From NCBI GenBank assembly GCA_014526335.1, contig JACTAT010000026.1, positions 1,559,565 through 1,623,564 on the forward strand: a stretch of DNA of 64,000 bases. The letters are read 5' to 3'. The position numbers were made by a program, and so were the translations under genes. Source of the stretch: Chrysaora quinquecirrha (lineage: Eukaryota > Cnidaria > Scyphozoa > Semaeostomeae > Pelagiidae). Shown here one piece after another: positions 19,385-30,504 of the stretch; position 1 is the stretch's first letter; every line of letters starts with the position of its first letter. The notes below the pieces were generated by a model, which saw nothing but the letters and a program-made list of their open reading frames with translations, was not told the origin of the DNA and made no database searches.

Positions 19385-19800
19385 ACGTTGCTTGTCAAAC
19401 AAAATATTGGACCACTTAAACGCGTCGGTCGCAAAACATTGCTCACTAAAAATGTGGCACGCAAAAAATGTTTCTTGGATTTTTATAAACATTGTAGAGC
19501 GATTTCTCCTTCTCCGTCAATTTTTGTAACATGGCCAGACGGCCGAAAATTGCGGATAAGGCCATGGCCAAACGATCAAACATTGTTTTTGAATGATTGG
19601 CCACGTCACAAACATTGATGACCTGCAAAATGAGCGAAGTTTGTTGCACAATTTGTTTGGAAGAGTTTAAAACATTCCTTGCAGTTTGACGAGCAATCTT
19701 TTGTGACGTGGCCAAACAAGGAAACATTATGCTTGATAAGCGAATTTCAAATGTTTCACCAACACTGTTTGATCGTTTTGCACGGGCCCAGCCCTTACCT
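19385..19800. repeat. GGCCAAACG dispersed repeat, copies in tandem
   Basis: Two adjacent copies rich in the motifs AAACATTG, GGCCAAACGATCAAACATTG, GTGACGTGGCCAAAC, and TTTCAAATGTTTCACCA, alternating between strands. Ends such as AAGGCCATGGCCAAACGATC and GATCGTTTTGCACGGGCC suggest terminal inverted repeats. Non-coding, probably a DNA-transposon derivative. Confidence 0.6.
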
Positions 19801-20179
19801 TGACGATTTTATGCGATTCCCGTTCGTGCAACACGAATATTCTGATCCATTCTACTCCTTCGCAAGTGGCTTCGCAGACGTTCCATGCCTCATTCATTCT
19901 TTTCGGTTTCAAGCTAAAAGCCATTCATGAAATATGAAAGAACTAGGCTCTATTTAATTACATAATGGTTGTCCTTACTTATGCAGAGAAGCGGTGAAAA
20001 CCTCGCAGCTTCAAACAACTTATGATTGTTCCAAACAGCTGGTTCCTTTAACTTTTTAAAAGAGGCGAACGGTGCACAGTTCAGAACGGCATACCTAAAA
20101 TTTGCCAGTCAGGTTACTTTATTAGCCAACAAACACGTGTGAATATTTTTTAAAAAAGGTGCCTTTTCCTAAGAGACTA

Positions 20180-20445
20180 AGGCCCTGGCCAAACGATCCA
20201 TGAATGTTTCTCGAACATTTGAAATTTGCTTGTCAGTCAATGTTTGAACTTTTGGCCACGTCACAAAACATTGTTTGAAAAGTATGATAACTGAGCAGAA
20301 TTCTTCAAAAAGAATTTTTGCTTTATGCGATCAAAAAATGTTTGAAGAGCATTGTTTATCAACATGGCCAGACGGTGAAACATTTTGCTTAGCAAACAAT
20401 TTCGTTTGTTTGACAAACAATGTTTTATGGTTAAATAACCAAAGA
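20180..20445. repeat. GGCCAAACG dispersed repeat, further copy
   Basis: Starts AAGGCCCTGGCCAAACGATC, contains TTTTGGCCACGTCACAAAAC and CATGGCCAGACGGTGAAAC, and ends in CAAACAATGTTTTATGG. Same family as 19385-19800. Confidence 0.6.
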
Positions 20446-20589
20446 GTGTCTCTCAGGTTTTAGCTCATAGCTTAATTTATTGAAAGTTTCGTGAGTATAA
20501 ACAGTTTCCTGGAAGTACCTGTATGAGGGTAGGGATGTTATTAGCATGACAGTTTCTTATTCTTCATGAAATTCCTATAGGAGCACATT

Positions 20590-20680
20590 CCGTGAAATAA
20601 TCAAGCATGTTTTTGCACTCATTCCTTTTGTCTTTTTGATTTGATTATTCCACGGCATGTGCACTCGTGCAGTATATATA
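20590..20680 (+). promoter_or_regulatory. Foldback followed by a TATA-like box
   Basis: CCGTGAAATAATCAA (20590-20604) pairs with TTGATTATTCCACGG (20641-20655), one mismatch. The arms extend imperfectly outward. It is followed within ~17 bases by GTATATATAGC. Promoter function is only inferred: no clear coding exon follows closely, and the collagen gene starts 1.2 kb downstream. Confidence 0.3.
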
Positions 20681-20755
20681 GCTTTGCATGCATGTTTTTC
20701 TCAGTTCTCGTCGCCAGAAGACACGAGTAGAGTACGGAGATCTACTTTTTCATAG

Positions 20756-20840
20756 GCATTTGGCCTAGGCAAGTGGCCTAGGCAAGTGGCCTAGGCAAAT
20801 GGTCAAGGGAAGTGGCCTAGGCAAATGGCCTAAGCAAGTT
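20756..20840 (+). repeat. 14-bp minisatellite (GGCCTAGGCAAGT)
   Basis: About six copies of a GGCCTAGGCAA(A/G)TG-type unit. CCTAGG is palindromic in each. Length variation is slight. Confidence 0.85.
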
Positions 20841-21195
20841 TTGATTTAGGCCACACATTTTTATTCTTATTGCTGCAAGGACATATAGATTGTAAGTTAT
20901 ATTTAGCTTTGTCTGTTATTTATTTAACGCATTTATTTATTCAGCTATTTATTCCCGCTTGTAGCTAAATTTATTCGCGTTTATTATTGACTTTCTTATC
21001 GATTTCGTTATTTACACGCTATTGAATTGTTATTTAATATGATAATTTTTTATTAAAGTGAACCATATCACACATTGAAACCCGGCTGTTGTTGCTGTGT
21101 CGTGGGAATCTGCGTGTGGTCTGCGTTTGAATTTACGTGGCAAAAGACGGTTACAGACCACCTTATTTCGGTAGACGCCTTAAACCCAGCTTCGA

Positions 21196-21468
21196 CGCCG
21201 GCTAAACAAGGGGACATCTCGCGCTGGACACGGTATTCATCGTGTCTCCTCGTGTCTCCAACAATGGCTAAACAAGCGAGTGACAAGCTAGCAACATGTC
21301 CCCCGAGTCGCGGAGATAAAAATTATTGTTGTCTACCAGAAATTTTTGCGTGTCTCTTGCTACAAATTTTGTCGCGCGCTAGATGATTTCCGAGGTGGTT
21401 AAACATAGAGGGGACATGTCACGACCGACAATGTCGCGCGCCACATTTCTCCCAGTTTAGCCCGGCCT
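21196..21468. mobile_element. MITE of the GGCTAAAC family, copy 2
   Basis: Ends GCCGGCTAAACAAGGGGACA and the opposing CTCCCAGTTTAGCCCGGC form inverted repeats. Internal GGCTAAACAAGCGAGTGACA and GTGGTTAAAC parallel copy 1 (16786-17015). About 273 bases with no ORF of its own. Confidence 0.75.
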
Positions 21469-21863
21469 TAAGAAAATATAAGACTAAGAAATAATACAAA
21501 GATTTGCAGGGGGTGGGAGCCTATTCGGAGTTGAACAACGGTGGAGTGATTATCATATAGACGTCCATTTATTTTCTGTTTCAACTCTGGTAAAGACATG
21601 TATCATTTTGGTTGAAAGAAAAAATATGAAATAATTATAATACAGAAGAAAGTTATGTATTATGGATTGTAAAAGCAGCGTTTTAATTCTGTTTACCCAA
21701 AATGGTTGATCAAGATATTTAGCTGGTTTAATTATGATGCAATTAATGAATATTGGTTTTTGCTGATCCGATAATATTATCTATATTCATTCTATGCAGG
21801 CTTGAACTCAGACTGAGATTCACTTAGTGCGAGCTGTGATTAGGAATTGGAATAAACACAACA

Positions 21864-24800
21864 ATGCCAGGGAACAGAGAAGAGTTCCGAAAGCCTAGGC
21901 CACCTATATCTACTAATAACATCCCGAACGCTGTTTTATATTCAAAACCACGAGATGTTCGTATTGAATATACACCAGTGAGAAAAGACAGAGATTCAAG
22001 ACGAGATTCGCATATTTCTCACGCGAGTTCTATGATACAAGATTACGCGTGCAAATGCCCGAAAGCCTTGAAGCATTTCGTCAAATACATGTGGATTCTG
22101 ATTCTCCTTATCTACATCTTCGTAATGCCGTATCTTGTATCGAAGCTGTACATCAAAGTTACGAAAAGCCATACCAAATTGGCAAGCTTAGAGAGTATGC
22201 TTCAGAAACATATTGCAGCGAAGGCAGTTTCACCACGACAGATCGGGGTGTCAGATACTCAGAAGGGGAACTCTGTCAATGATCGTTTACACGAATATGC
22301 CAAAGAATCAAAAGCACGAAAGAAAATGTTGGAGCGAATCGTTAATCTTGAGAAAAGGTGAGACTATTACACATTGTTTTTCATTGTTGTCATCATAACC
22401 TTTTGTTTTATTTTATTTCATTTCATTTTATATTATATTATACATTCTATTTTATTTGCTTCTATTTCCTTTATATTTTATTTTATTTTTATTTATTTTA
22501 AAATTTCATTATTATTTATATTTGTTCTATATCTCTAGTTTCCCCCGATCTCTTTGTAAGAGCCTTCAAACCTCGCTTCAAGCAGCACTAGGGTTAGTAA
22601 AGGGGGAGTTTTGGGGCTACCCCCGATTATGCTCGAATTTTTTAATTACTTTTACCTCTGATACGGCTATTCGACTATCTTGAATTTAATTTTTAACGGA
22701 CCCAACCATGAAAAGATGCATAAGCAGAACCCCATAAGGAACCCCTGATATAGCAAACCAATTGGACGATGCCCTTGATACGAATTCTTCTTGTTTCATC
22801 GACATCTGACATAGCGAGCACTTTTCTTGCTTCGTTACACCCCGAATTCAACTTCATTTTGAAGGGAGTGAGATATAGATGCCCGTTTTCCTTAGACATG
22901 GAGTTAGCTTATATTAATTTTTCGATGTTTTCCGATGTCCAAGTTTCCATATTAAAACATTAGGCTCTTCCTAAATATCTTTATTCTTATGAATTGTTTA
23001 TTTTCCAAGTTTCTGTCTTTCTCTAAGCTTGTATTTGTTAATATTATGCTCCATTGACAATATTTTCCGTTTGTGAATTAATTTTGATTTACAAGATAGA
23101 CAAGAACTCTAAAATAAAGTAAAAGGGGATTAAAATGCTCACAAAAAACGTCTTTTTTCGATTCTATGGATTTCATTATTTACTATGACAAGATTTTCAG
23201 CCCGATTAATCATGGTATGGCGAATTTATGTCATCTTTAGTTTTCCAGAATGTTAAGTTTTTTGGTTTTACAACAATATTTTCATTTCGCGTTATTTAAC
23301 TCTCTGCACACAGATCAGAGTTCCATTTGTATAGTAGGACAACCTGGTGCTGCAGCTTCGCCCAATCTTAATAATCAGTGCAACATTAAGACTACATTAA
23401 CCTTAAATCATCAATGGATCTTTTCAAAGAGGTCTGGATCAGCGCGGCATTTTTCTGGAAAATGGTAGCCATCTTGAATAATGGAATCTTTTGTTTGATA
23501 TACTGAAACGCTTTTCATCTGGCACTCAGTGTATAAACAGGCAGAAACGATTGCCTAAGGCGTGATATACCCAAGAGGCCAATGAATTGACCAATTTTAT
23601 AAGAAAGTTTTTTTTGGGCCAGTATTGAAACTTTCTTATATATTTCATGTTTTCAGTACCAAAACTTTCTTGTGATTTTCTTAGCAAAAATTTTAGAATG
23701 TAGTACTTCTAAGAATGCACAGTTTAAGGCATTGTATACATTGCACATATACCACGTTTTTCAAAGAAATTAATCATCAGACTCGTTTAATAGCAGGATG
23801 AACGACCGAACAGAAAAGCGAAAATAACATACAGAACATTAGGAGTGAAAATATGAAACAGAACTTTCTTAAGTTTCAAGATCCAGTATTGAACTTTCTT
23901 AGGTTTTTAAGATGCTGAGCACTACTTTCTTATAAACCACTTTCTTATAAAAAACGTGTAAAACACCATATCACCTCCTCCACCTTCACCTGAATCTCAG
24001 ACGAAAAAAGTTTCGTAGATTCCATTTAAACGGGAACGGATCCGAGTGATCCCAATTAGATCAGGCGTTGAGTTTTCACTGGTATACGCAGTGGATCCGT
24101 TCCTCTTTGGGAACAGGGTCGTTCTTTTCAGGTACGCAAGAAAAGCAGATTAATTTGAATGTATTTTTTCTCTCGTGTAAACAAGGGGGTCTAAGTGTGT
24201 CTAGTGTGCTTTTCGTTACAAAACATTTACTTTTTGCTTGGATTTGTCCGTTGTTCAAAGCTGTCCGTCGTACAAACGAGTCCATTGATAGAGGTTGTAC
24301 TGTGTCTATGTACCTTCCCTCTTTCTCAACTTTTATGTCTCTCTACTTTCCAGGATTAAAGAGTTGAGCATCTTAGAAAAAGGCATCTGCAATACAACAC
24401 TTCTTACCAATGAACAAAATTCTTTGTTGAAAAACGCAAGTATGTATAATGCTATTTAGATATTTCTACAAGTGGCATATGGAATTTGAACTCAGGGCTG
24501 CATGATCAGAGAGCCAACACGTTTCCACTGAGCTGTAGAGCTCAATGAAATCGCCGATTAACTCTCCAAGTCATACAGCCCAACTTTCACCTCCCCTTTG
24601 GCTTTTTTACAATGCTATTTAGTTACAGTTAGCATATTTCGGGATACTGTTGTGCAATGCAAGGTTGTTGTATATGAAGTACTGGGAGGAGGTGTGACCA
24701 ACAAGCCTACAGTCTACTCAACTGTCCATCCTTCTGACGTCGGTGATTGCGTACCGAGGGTATTCGTCCTAGAGTATCAGTCTGTTGGCGGAAGCTGATG

Positions 24801-24990
24801 TCCACATCAGCTGTATAGCTGCCAGAACTCCTGACCTGCATTAACAAACAAAGGTTGCTTGCTTGCTTGATTGCTTGCTTTCTTGCTTGCTTGATAGCTG
24901 GATTGATTGCTTTATAGCTGAAATGCTTGCTTGATAGCTTGATTGCTTGCTTGCTTGCTTGATTGCTTGCTTGATAGCTGGATAGCTTGA

Positions 24991-25021
<31 letters not shown>

Positions 25022-26142
25022 ATTGCTTGCTTGCTTGCTTGCTTGATAGCTGGATTGCTTGCTTGATGGCTGGAATGCTTGCTTGCTTGCCTTGTTGCTT
25101 GCTTGATAGCTGGATTGCTTGCTTGCTTGATAGCTTAATTGCTTGCTTGATAGCTTGATAGCTTGATTGCTTGCTTGATTGCTTGATAGCTGGATTGCTC
25201 GATTGCTTGCTTGATAGGTTGATTGCTTGCTTGATAGCTTGATTGCTTGCTTGATAGCTTGATTGCTTGCTTGATAGCTTGATTGCTTGCTTGATGGCTT
25301 GATTGCTTGCTTGATAGCTTGATTGCTTGCTTGATAGCTTGATTGTTTGCTTGATTTCTTGCTTGATAGCTCGATTGCTTGCTTGCTTGCCTTGTTGCTT
25401 GCTTGATAGCTGGATTGCTTGCTTGCTTGATAGCTTAATTGCTTGCTTGATAGCTGGATTGCTTGCTTGATAGCTTGATTGCTTGATTGCTTGCTTGATA
25501 GCTTGATAGCTTGATTGTTTGCTTGATTTCTTGCTTGATAGCTCGATTGCTTGCTTGCTTGCCTTGTTGCTTGCTTGATAGCTGGATTGCTTGCTTGCTT
25601 GATAGCTTGATTGCTTGCTTGATAGCTGGATTGCTTGCTTGATAGCTTGCTTGCTTGATTGCTTGATTGCTTGCTTGATTGCTTGCTTGATTGCTTGATA
25701 GCTTGATTGCTTGATTGCTTGCTTGATTGCTTGCTTGATTGCTTGATTGCTTGCTTGATTGCTTGCTTGATTGCTTGCTTGATTGCTTGATTGCTTGATT
25801 GCTTGCTTGATTGCTTGCTTGATTGCTTGATTGCTTGCTTGCTTGATTGCTTGCTTGATAGCTTGATTGCTTGATTGCTTGCTTGATAGCTTGATTGCTT
25901 GCTTGATAGCTTGATTGCTTGCTTGATTGCTTGATAGCTTGTTTGCTTGATTGCTTGCTTGATGGCTTGACTGCTTGCTTGCTTGATAGCTGGATTGATT
26001 GCTTGCTTGCTTGATAGCTTGATTGCTTGCTTGATTGCTTGATAGCTTGTTTGCTTGATTGCTTGCTTGATAGCTTGATTGCTTGCTTGATAGCTTGATT
26101 GCTTGCTTGCTTGCTTGATTGCTTGCTTGATTGCTTGCTTGA

Positions 26143-26185
<43 letters not shown>

Positions 26186-29100
26186 ATTGCTTGCTTGATA
26201 GCTGGATTGCTTGCTTGCTTGCTTGATTGCTTGCTTGATAGCTGGATTGCTCGATTGCTTGCTTGATAGCTTGATTGCTTGCTTGATGGCTTGCTTGATA
26301 GCTTGATAGCTTGATTGCTCGCTTGATAGCTTGATTGCTTGCTTGATAGCTTGATTGCGTGCTTGATTGCTTGATAGCTTGTTTGCTTGATTGCTTGCTT
26401 GATGGCTTGACTGCTTGCTTGATAGCTGGATTGCTTGCTTGATAGCTTGATTGCTTGCTTGATAGCTTGATTGCTTGCTTGATTGCTTGATATCTTGTTT
26501 GCTTGATTGCTTGATTGATAGCTTGATTGCTTGCTTGATAGCTGGATTGCTTGCTTGATAGCTTGATTGCTTGCTTGCTTGCTTGATTGCTTGCTTGATA
26601 GCTGGATTGCTTGCTTGCTTGCTTGATTGCTTGCTTGATAGCTTGATTGCTTGATTGCTTGCTTGATAGCTTGATTGCTTGCTTGATTGCTTGCTTGATT
26701 GCTTGATAGCTTGATTGCTTGCTTGATTGCTTGATAGCTTGTTTGCTTGATTGCTTGCTTGATGGCTTGACTGCTTGCTTGCTTGCTTGATTGCTTGCTT
26801 GATAGCTGGATTGCTTGCTTCCTTGATAGCTGGATTGCTTGCTTGCTTGCTTGATAGCTTGATTGCTTGCTTGATTGCTTGCTTGGTTGCTTGATAGCTT
26901 GTTTGCTTGATTGTTTGCTTGATGGCTTGATTGCTTGATAGCTTGGTTTGATACCTTGATTGCTGCTTGCTTGATAGCTTGATTGCTTGCTTGATAGCTG
27001 GATTGATTGATTGCTTGCTTGCTTGATTGCTTGATTGATAGCTGGATTGATTGCTTGCTTGCTTGATTGCTTGCTTGATAGCTGCATTGCTCGATTGCTT
27101 GCTTGATAGCTGGATTGATTGCTTGCTTGCTTGATTGATAGCTGGATTGATTGCTTGCTTGCTTGATTGCTTGCTTGATAGCTGGATTGCTCGATTGCTT
27201 GCTTGATAGCTTGATTGCTTTCTTGCTTGCTTGATTCCTTGCTTGATAGCTGGATTGCTTGATTGCTTGCTTGATAGCTTGATTGCTTAATTGCTTGCTT
27301 GATAGCTAGATTGCTTGATTGCTTGCTTGATAGCTGGATTGCTTGCGTGCTTGATTACTTGCTTGCTTGATTACTTGCTTGCTTGATTTCTTGTTTGTTG
27401 GGAGGAGTATTGTGGCTAGGAGAATAATAATTATTTTTCCGTGGCTGACATGGTTTATTCGTGAATATTTCAGATACAGAAATGATTTCTTAAAGATATG
27501 AAATTAAGCGCAGTTGATCTATCGTTTATTTTAAATTATTTTGTCTATCTAAATGTCACAGACTATTTAGACTAAAGTGCAATGGAATACGGGTGTATCA
27601 GGTGGTCGTTTTATTAGAACAATTGTTTATACCCTTATTAAAAAATTTAGTTCGTTATTAAGGGAAGGCTATTCATCAGAGGGTGCGTTATATTACGAGT
27701 CTGTTGTCTTCTTTCTTATGTCAACTACTTAAAGATAGTAGCTAATAGGATCGCAAAGGGATATTCTCCGCATTTTTGTATTGGGGCATGAAGGGCACGA
27801 AAAAAATCGATCAACTGAAAATTTCACCAATACGTAAAATCCCAACCTCCACGGCTCCTTTTCAAAAATATGGATGATAGTGCCTATGCATTTGTTATGT
27901 CAATTGCAAATTTTACGGAAATCATAATTAGTCTGACAATTTTCTTTCTAATAGGTTCCAGATGCAACTTTGGTCCCCGTGGACCCCCAGGACGGCCAGG
28001 ATCACCTGGAAGACCGGCAGTAAATGGAACGGTAAATGTCTAATAAATTCTTGTTGCTCTGTCCAATATGCTTTGGTTTTGCTACTATTTTAGAAACTTT
28101 AAGCATAAACTATTGTGATTCTATGCCAAATCATGTTATACATAGATGCACTGTTTTCTTAGATTGGACTTCGTGGTCTGGTTGGCGCCAAGGGAGAGAA
28201 AGGTGACAGAGGACCGAGAGGAGAACAAGGAGTTCCAGGTGCGAAAAAGGATTTGATTTTTGACTGATCTGATCTGATATGATTTGATCTGACCTAATCT
28301 GGCCTGATCTAATTTGATCTGATCTAATCTGACATGATCTGATTTGATCTGGTCTGATCTGGTTTGATCCGATCTAATCTGACCTGCTCTGATTTGATCT
28401 TATCTACTTTGACCTGGTCTGATCTGTCTGACCTGATCTAACAGACCAGGCTTTATTTTGTCTGGTCTAATCTGATCTGGCCTAAACTTACCTAATCTCG
28501 TCTGATCTTACATGATCTGCTCTGATCGTATGTAATCTGTCTGAAATGATTTCATCAGTTCTGATCTAACCTCGCTTGTTTTTTTTTTATCTGATTTGGT
28601 CCGATCCGATCATCAAATTCTATTTGAGCGCATTCAATCAAGTCAAATCTGATTTCCTCTCTTAATTTAGATACAATTGTAATTTATTGTACCTATTTCT
28701 TGCAAAGGGCTGAATGGTTCTTGTCATTGTGAAATAGAAAACCAAATACGCAAAATTGGTGCTATTTATACACATTGGGGTCGAAGTGATTGTCCAGAGC
28801 AGCAGAAGTCACGGCTGGTTTATAATGGTAAGATGAAACATACCAAATAACACTTAATACTTCTTGACTTGCATAGATAAGTTTTGAACAAAGACAGTTA
28901 TGTTTTGTGAATAGAGTTGATACTGACATTTCGCCTTTTGAGGTTTCTGCAGAGCTACAAGGATGGTAATGATAATCAAGATCATGATATTGACTGTGGT
29001 GTTAGTATTAGTCGTGTTAATAGTTGTCAAATAGTTGTAAAAATAGTTGTAGTTTTTGTGATAGCTGTAGTAAAAGTAGTTGTGCTAATAGTAATAGTAA

Positions 29101-30386
29101 TAAATGCTTCTTGTAATTTTTATAGTAATAGTAATATTTATAGTCACAATTATAGCTAGTACTTGTAAGAGACGTTTTAGCAATAGCAATAAATGGTAAT
29201 AGTAATAGTAGTTGTAGTAGTAATAATAGTAATAGCAATAGATGGTAGTAGTAATGGTAATAGTGATAGTCATAGCAATGATAATAGTAAATGAATTGGG
29301 AAAGGTATAGTAATGGTAATAGTGATAGTAGAAACTATTGTAATAGTATCTGTAACATTGTAGTCGCAATTATAGCTTCTAGTAGTAAGAATTGTTGTAG
29401 TAATAGTAATTGTAGTATTAGTAATCAAAATAGCAATAAATGGTTATAGTGAGTTATAGTTAACAGTAACAGTAGTAACAGTAGTAGTAGTAATATTAGA
29501 AATGGTAGTAACAATAGTGGTATTAGTAATTGCAGTTAAGATTGTACTAGCAGTTGTAATAGCAATGTTTATAGTAATATTTGTTTTTTTTATATCAATA
29601 GCTAAAAATTTACCTTACACAATACGAAGAACCTACATTACATGGACGATGCCCTGGGAAGCAAAGATCGTGACTATCCCAGGGCCATTTCACAAAATAC
29701 TTACTCACACAAACGTTAAATTAAAGGAAAAGATACATAACGAACAAAGTAACCTAAAGAAAGGAGAAAAAGCTTCTTCAAAAAACGTAATTGAACCGAC
29801 TTGTTTTATGTATGAAACTTAAGGTAATATTTGTAGTGGTATATCAGGTATTAAATATCATTCCAATCTGAAATATCTGTTTTGTGTTGTAGGTTTCGTT
29901 GGTGGCTCACATCACAATCATTTAGGAGGTGGATCAAACTTTCTTTGCTTGCCAAGATATCCAAAGTACTCCAATAAAACAGATGGATTATCCAACACAG
30001 ACCGTGCATACCTATACCCAGTTGAGTATGAGATTTTCACTGGAATATTTGATACAAAAATCCCTGGTAGGAGTTCTAGTTATTTCGATGCTGTGTGTGC
30101 CGTATGTAGGATACAAGGGCGCGGCTCAGTTCTCATGATACCCGGCCTAGATTCATGCCCGAGTGGCTGGTTAAAAGAATACAATGGTTACTTGATGGCA
30201 CCTAAGAAGGAACTTCATCGTGCTGAGTATATATGTGTTGACAGACGCCCTGAGCTGGATATAAAGACAGTAGGAACGAATAAAAAGGCGGGATATTTGA
30301 ATTTTGTTGATACCAACTGTGACGCATTAAAATGTCCGCCTTACGAAAAGAATTTAGAGTTACCCTGTGTTGTTTGTAGTTATTGA
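21864..30386 (+). CDS. Membrane-anchored short-chain collagen (spongin / collagen C4-like), five exons
   Basis: Exons 21864-22357, 27962-28031, 28163-28238, 28708-28827 and 29893-30386 join in phase to 417 codons. Residues 1-75 are a basic cytoplasmic head with Cys at 63 and 65. Residues ~77-97 are a transmembrane helix (WILILLIYIFVMPYLV). Residues 98-165 are a Lys-rich, probably helical linker ending in KRR. Residues 169-217 are Gly-X-Y triplets with one Gly replaced by Ala at 184. The rest is the conserved Cys-rich domain (YTHWGRSDCP, GGSHHNHLGGGSNFLCLP, DAVCAVC, EYNGYLMAP, LPCVVC) typical of short-chain collagen C4-like proteins. No cleavable signal peptide, so a type II membrane protein is inferred, comparable in layout to shed transmembrane collagens. 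An acceptor-like AG at 21798-21799 could begin a 5' UTR exon. Confidence 0.9.
22395..22530 (+). repeat. TTTTA-type microsatellite in collagen intron 1
   Basis: Irregular TTTTATTTCATTTTATATTA runs just after the first exon's donor. No function assigned. Confidence 0.75.
23508..23555 (+). repeat. Short dispersed repeat, third copy
   Basis: Contains CGCTTTTCATCTGGCACTCA and GTATAAACAGGCAGAAACG, matching the elements at 3366-3415 and 16507-16562. It immediately precedes a TATAAGAAAG foldback. Confidence 0.5.
23596..23956. repeat. TATAAGAAAG terminal-inverted-repeat element
   Basis: TATAAGAAAGTTT (23598-23610) and AAACTTTCTTATA (23628-23640) form a perfect 13-base hairpin near the left end. The right end has repeated ACTTTCTTATAAA blocks (about 23925-23956). 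The outer ends are thus inverted repeats of TTTTATAAGAAAG. Non-coding, in collagen intron 1. Confidence 0.6.
24033..24103. repeat. Inverted repeat GGAACGGATCC
   Basis: GGAACGGATCC at 24033-24043 faces its perfect complement at 24093-24103 across ~50 bases. Possibly the end region of a small element; nothing else is known. Confidence 0.5.
24480..24605 (-). mobile_element. tRNA-related SINE, family A, copy 3
   Basis: Reverse strand reads ...TGACTTGGAGAGTTAATC, an A-box-like AGCTCTACAGCTCAGTGGAA, GGCTCTCTGATCATGCAGCC and CTGAGTTCAAATTCC (B box). Best-preserved B-box end of the family in this window. Confidence 0.7.
24660..24860 (+). mobile_element. Short retroelement whose tail founds the GCTTG satellite
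   Basis: Body contains CAGTCTGTTGGCGGAAGC, CACATCAGCTGTATAGCTGC, and CTCCTGACCTGCATTAAC, shared with 1361-1462 and 1609-1686. It is followed by AAACAAAGG and then TTGCTTGCTTGC, which runs without break into the large tandem array. Left limit uncertain. Confidence 0.6.
24850..27400 (+). repeat. 2.5-kb GCTTGCTTGATT / GATAGCTGGATT satellite in collagen intron 1
   Basis: Built from 4-base steps: GCTT, GATT, GATA, GCTG, GGAT combine into units such as TTGCTTGCTTGATAGC. Because step length is 4, the minus strand stays open for 550 codons of Ser/Lys/Gln/Ala/Asn repeats, which is not a gene. The array begins exactly at the tail of the retroelement at 24660-24860. Confidence 0.95.
28240..28600 (+). 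repeat. Degenerate TGATCTGATCT repeat in collagen intron 3
   Basis: About 350 bases of 5-, 10- and 11-base variants of TGATC/TGACC/TGATT. It begins immediately after the donor of exon 28163-28238. Confidence 0.9.
28960..29600 (+). repeat. TAG/TAA trinucleotide-rich repeat in collagen intron 4
   Basis: Interrupted (TAGTAA)n and (GTAGTA)n with Tyr/Leu-rich spurious frames on the minus strand. Ends about 290 bases before the last exon. Confidence 0.85.
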
Positions 30387-30388
30387 GT

Positions 30389-30394
30389 AATAAA
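30389..30394 (+). terminator. AATAAA poly(A) signal for the collagen gene
   Basis: A canonical AATAAA begins three bases after the TGA stop, which implies a very short 3' UTR if used. Confidence 0.6.
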
Positions 30395-30504
30395 TACCCT
30401 GTAATACAGGTAGCTAGTAATGGTTAATAGAAATGGTTAAAACTTACAAATCTGACTAATTGCGAAAGCACAGGCAACCTCAAAACAAATAGCTGTATAA
30501 ATTC

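Noticed and set aside
24068..24367. 99-codon open frame in collagen intron 1
   Set aside because: No recognisable domain, overlaps an inverted repeat and lies in an intron. Length is expected by chance over this distance.
25435..27087. 550-codon open frame on the minus strand (Ser/Lys/Gln repeats)
   Set aside because: It is a by-product of the GCTTG/GATT tandem repeat inside an intron of a plus-strand gene. It has no start context, domain or non-repeat part.
27955..27961. Alternative acceptor (CTAATAG) seven bases upstream of the chosen one for the collagen exon
   Set aside because: It would put the exon out of the Gly-X-Y frame. The AG at 27960-27961 gives the correct phase and the collagen repeat.
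29502..29822. 106-codon open frame before the last collagen exon
   Set aside because: It begins in the TAG/TAA repeat, ends before the acceptor at 29892 and has no similarity to the collagen protein.
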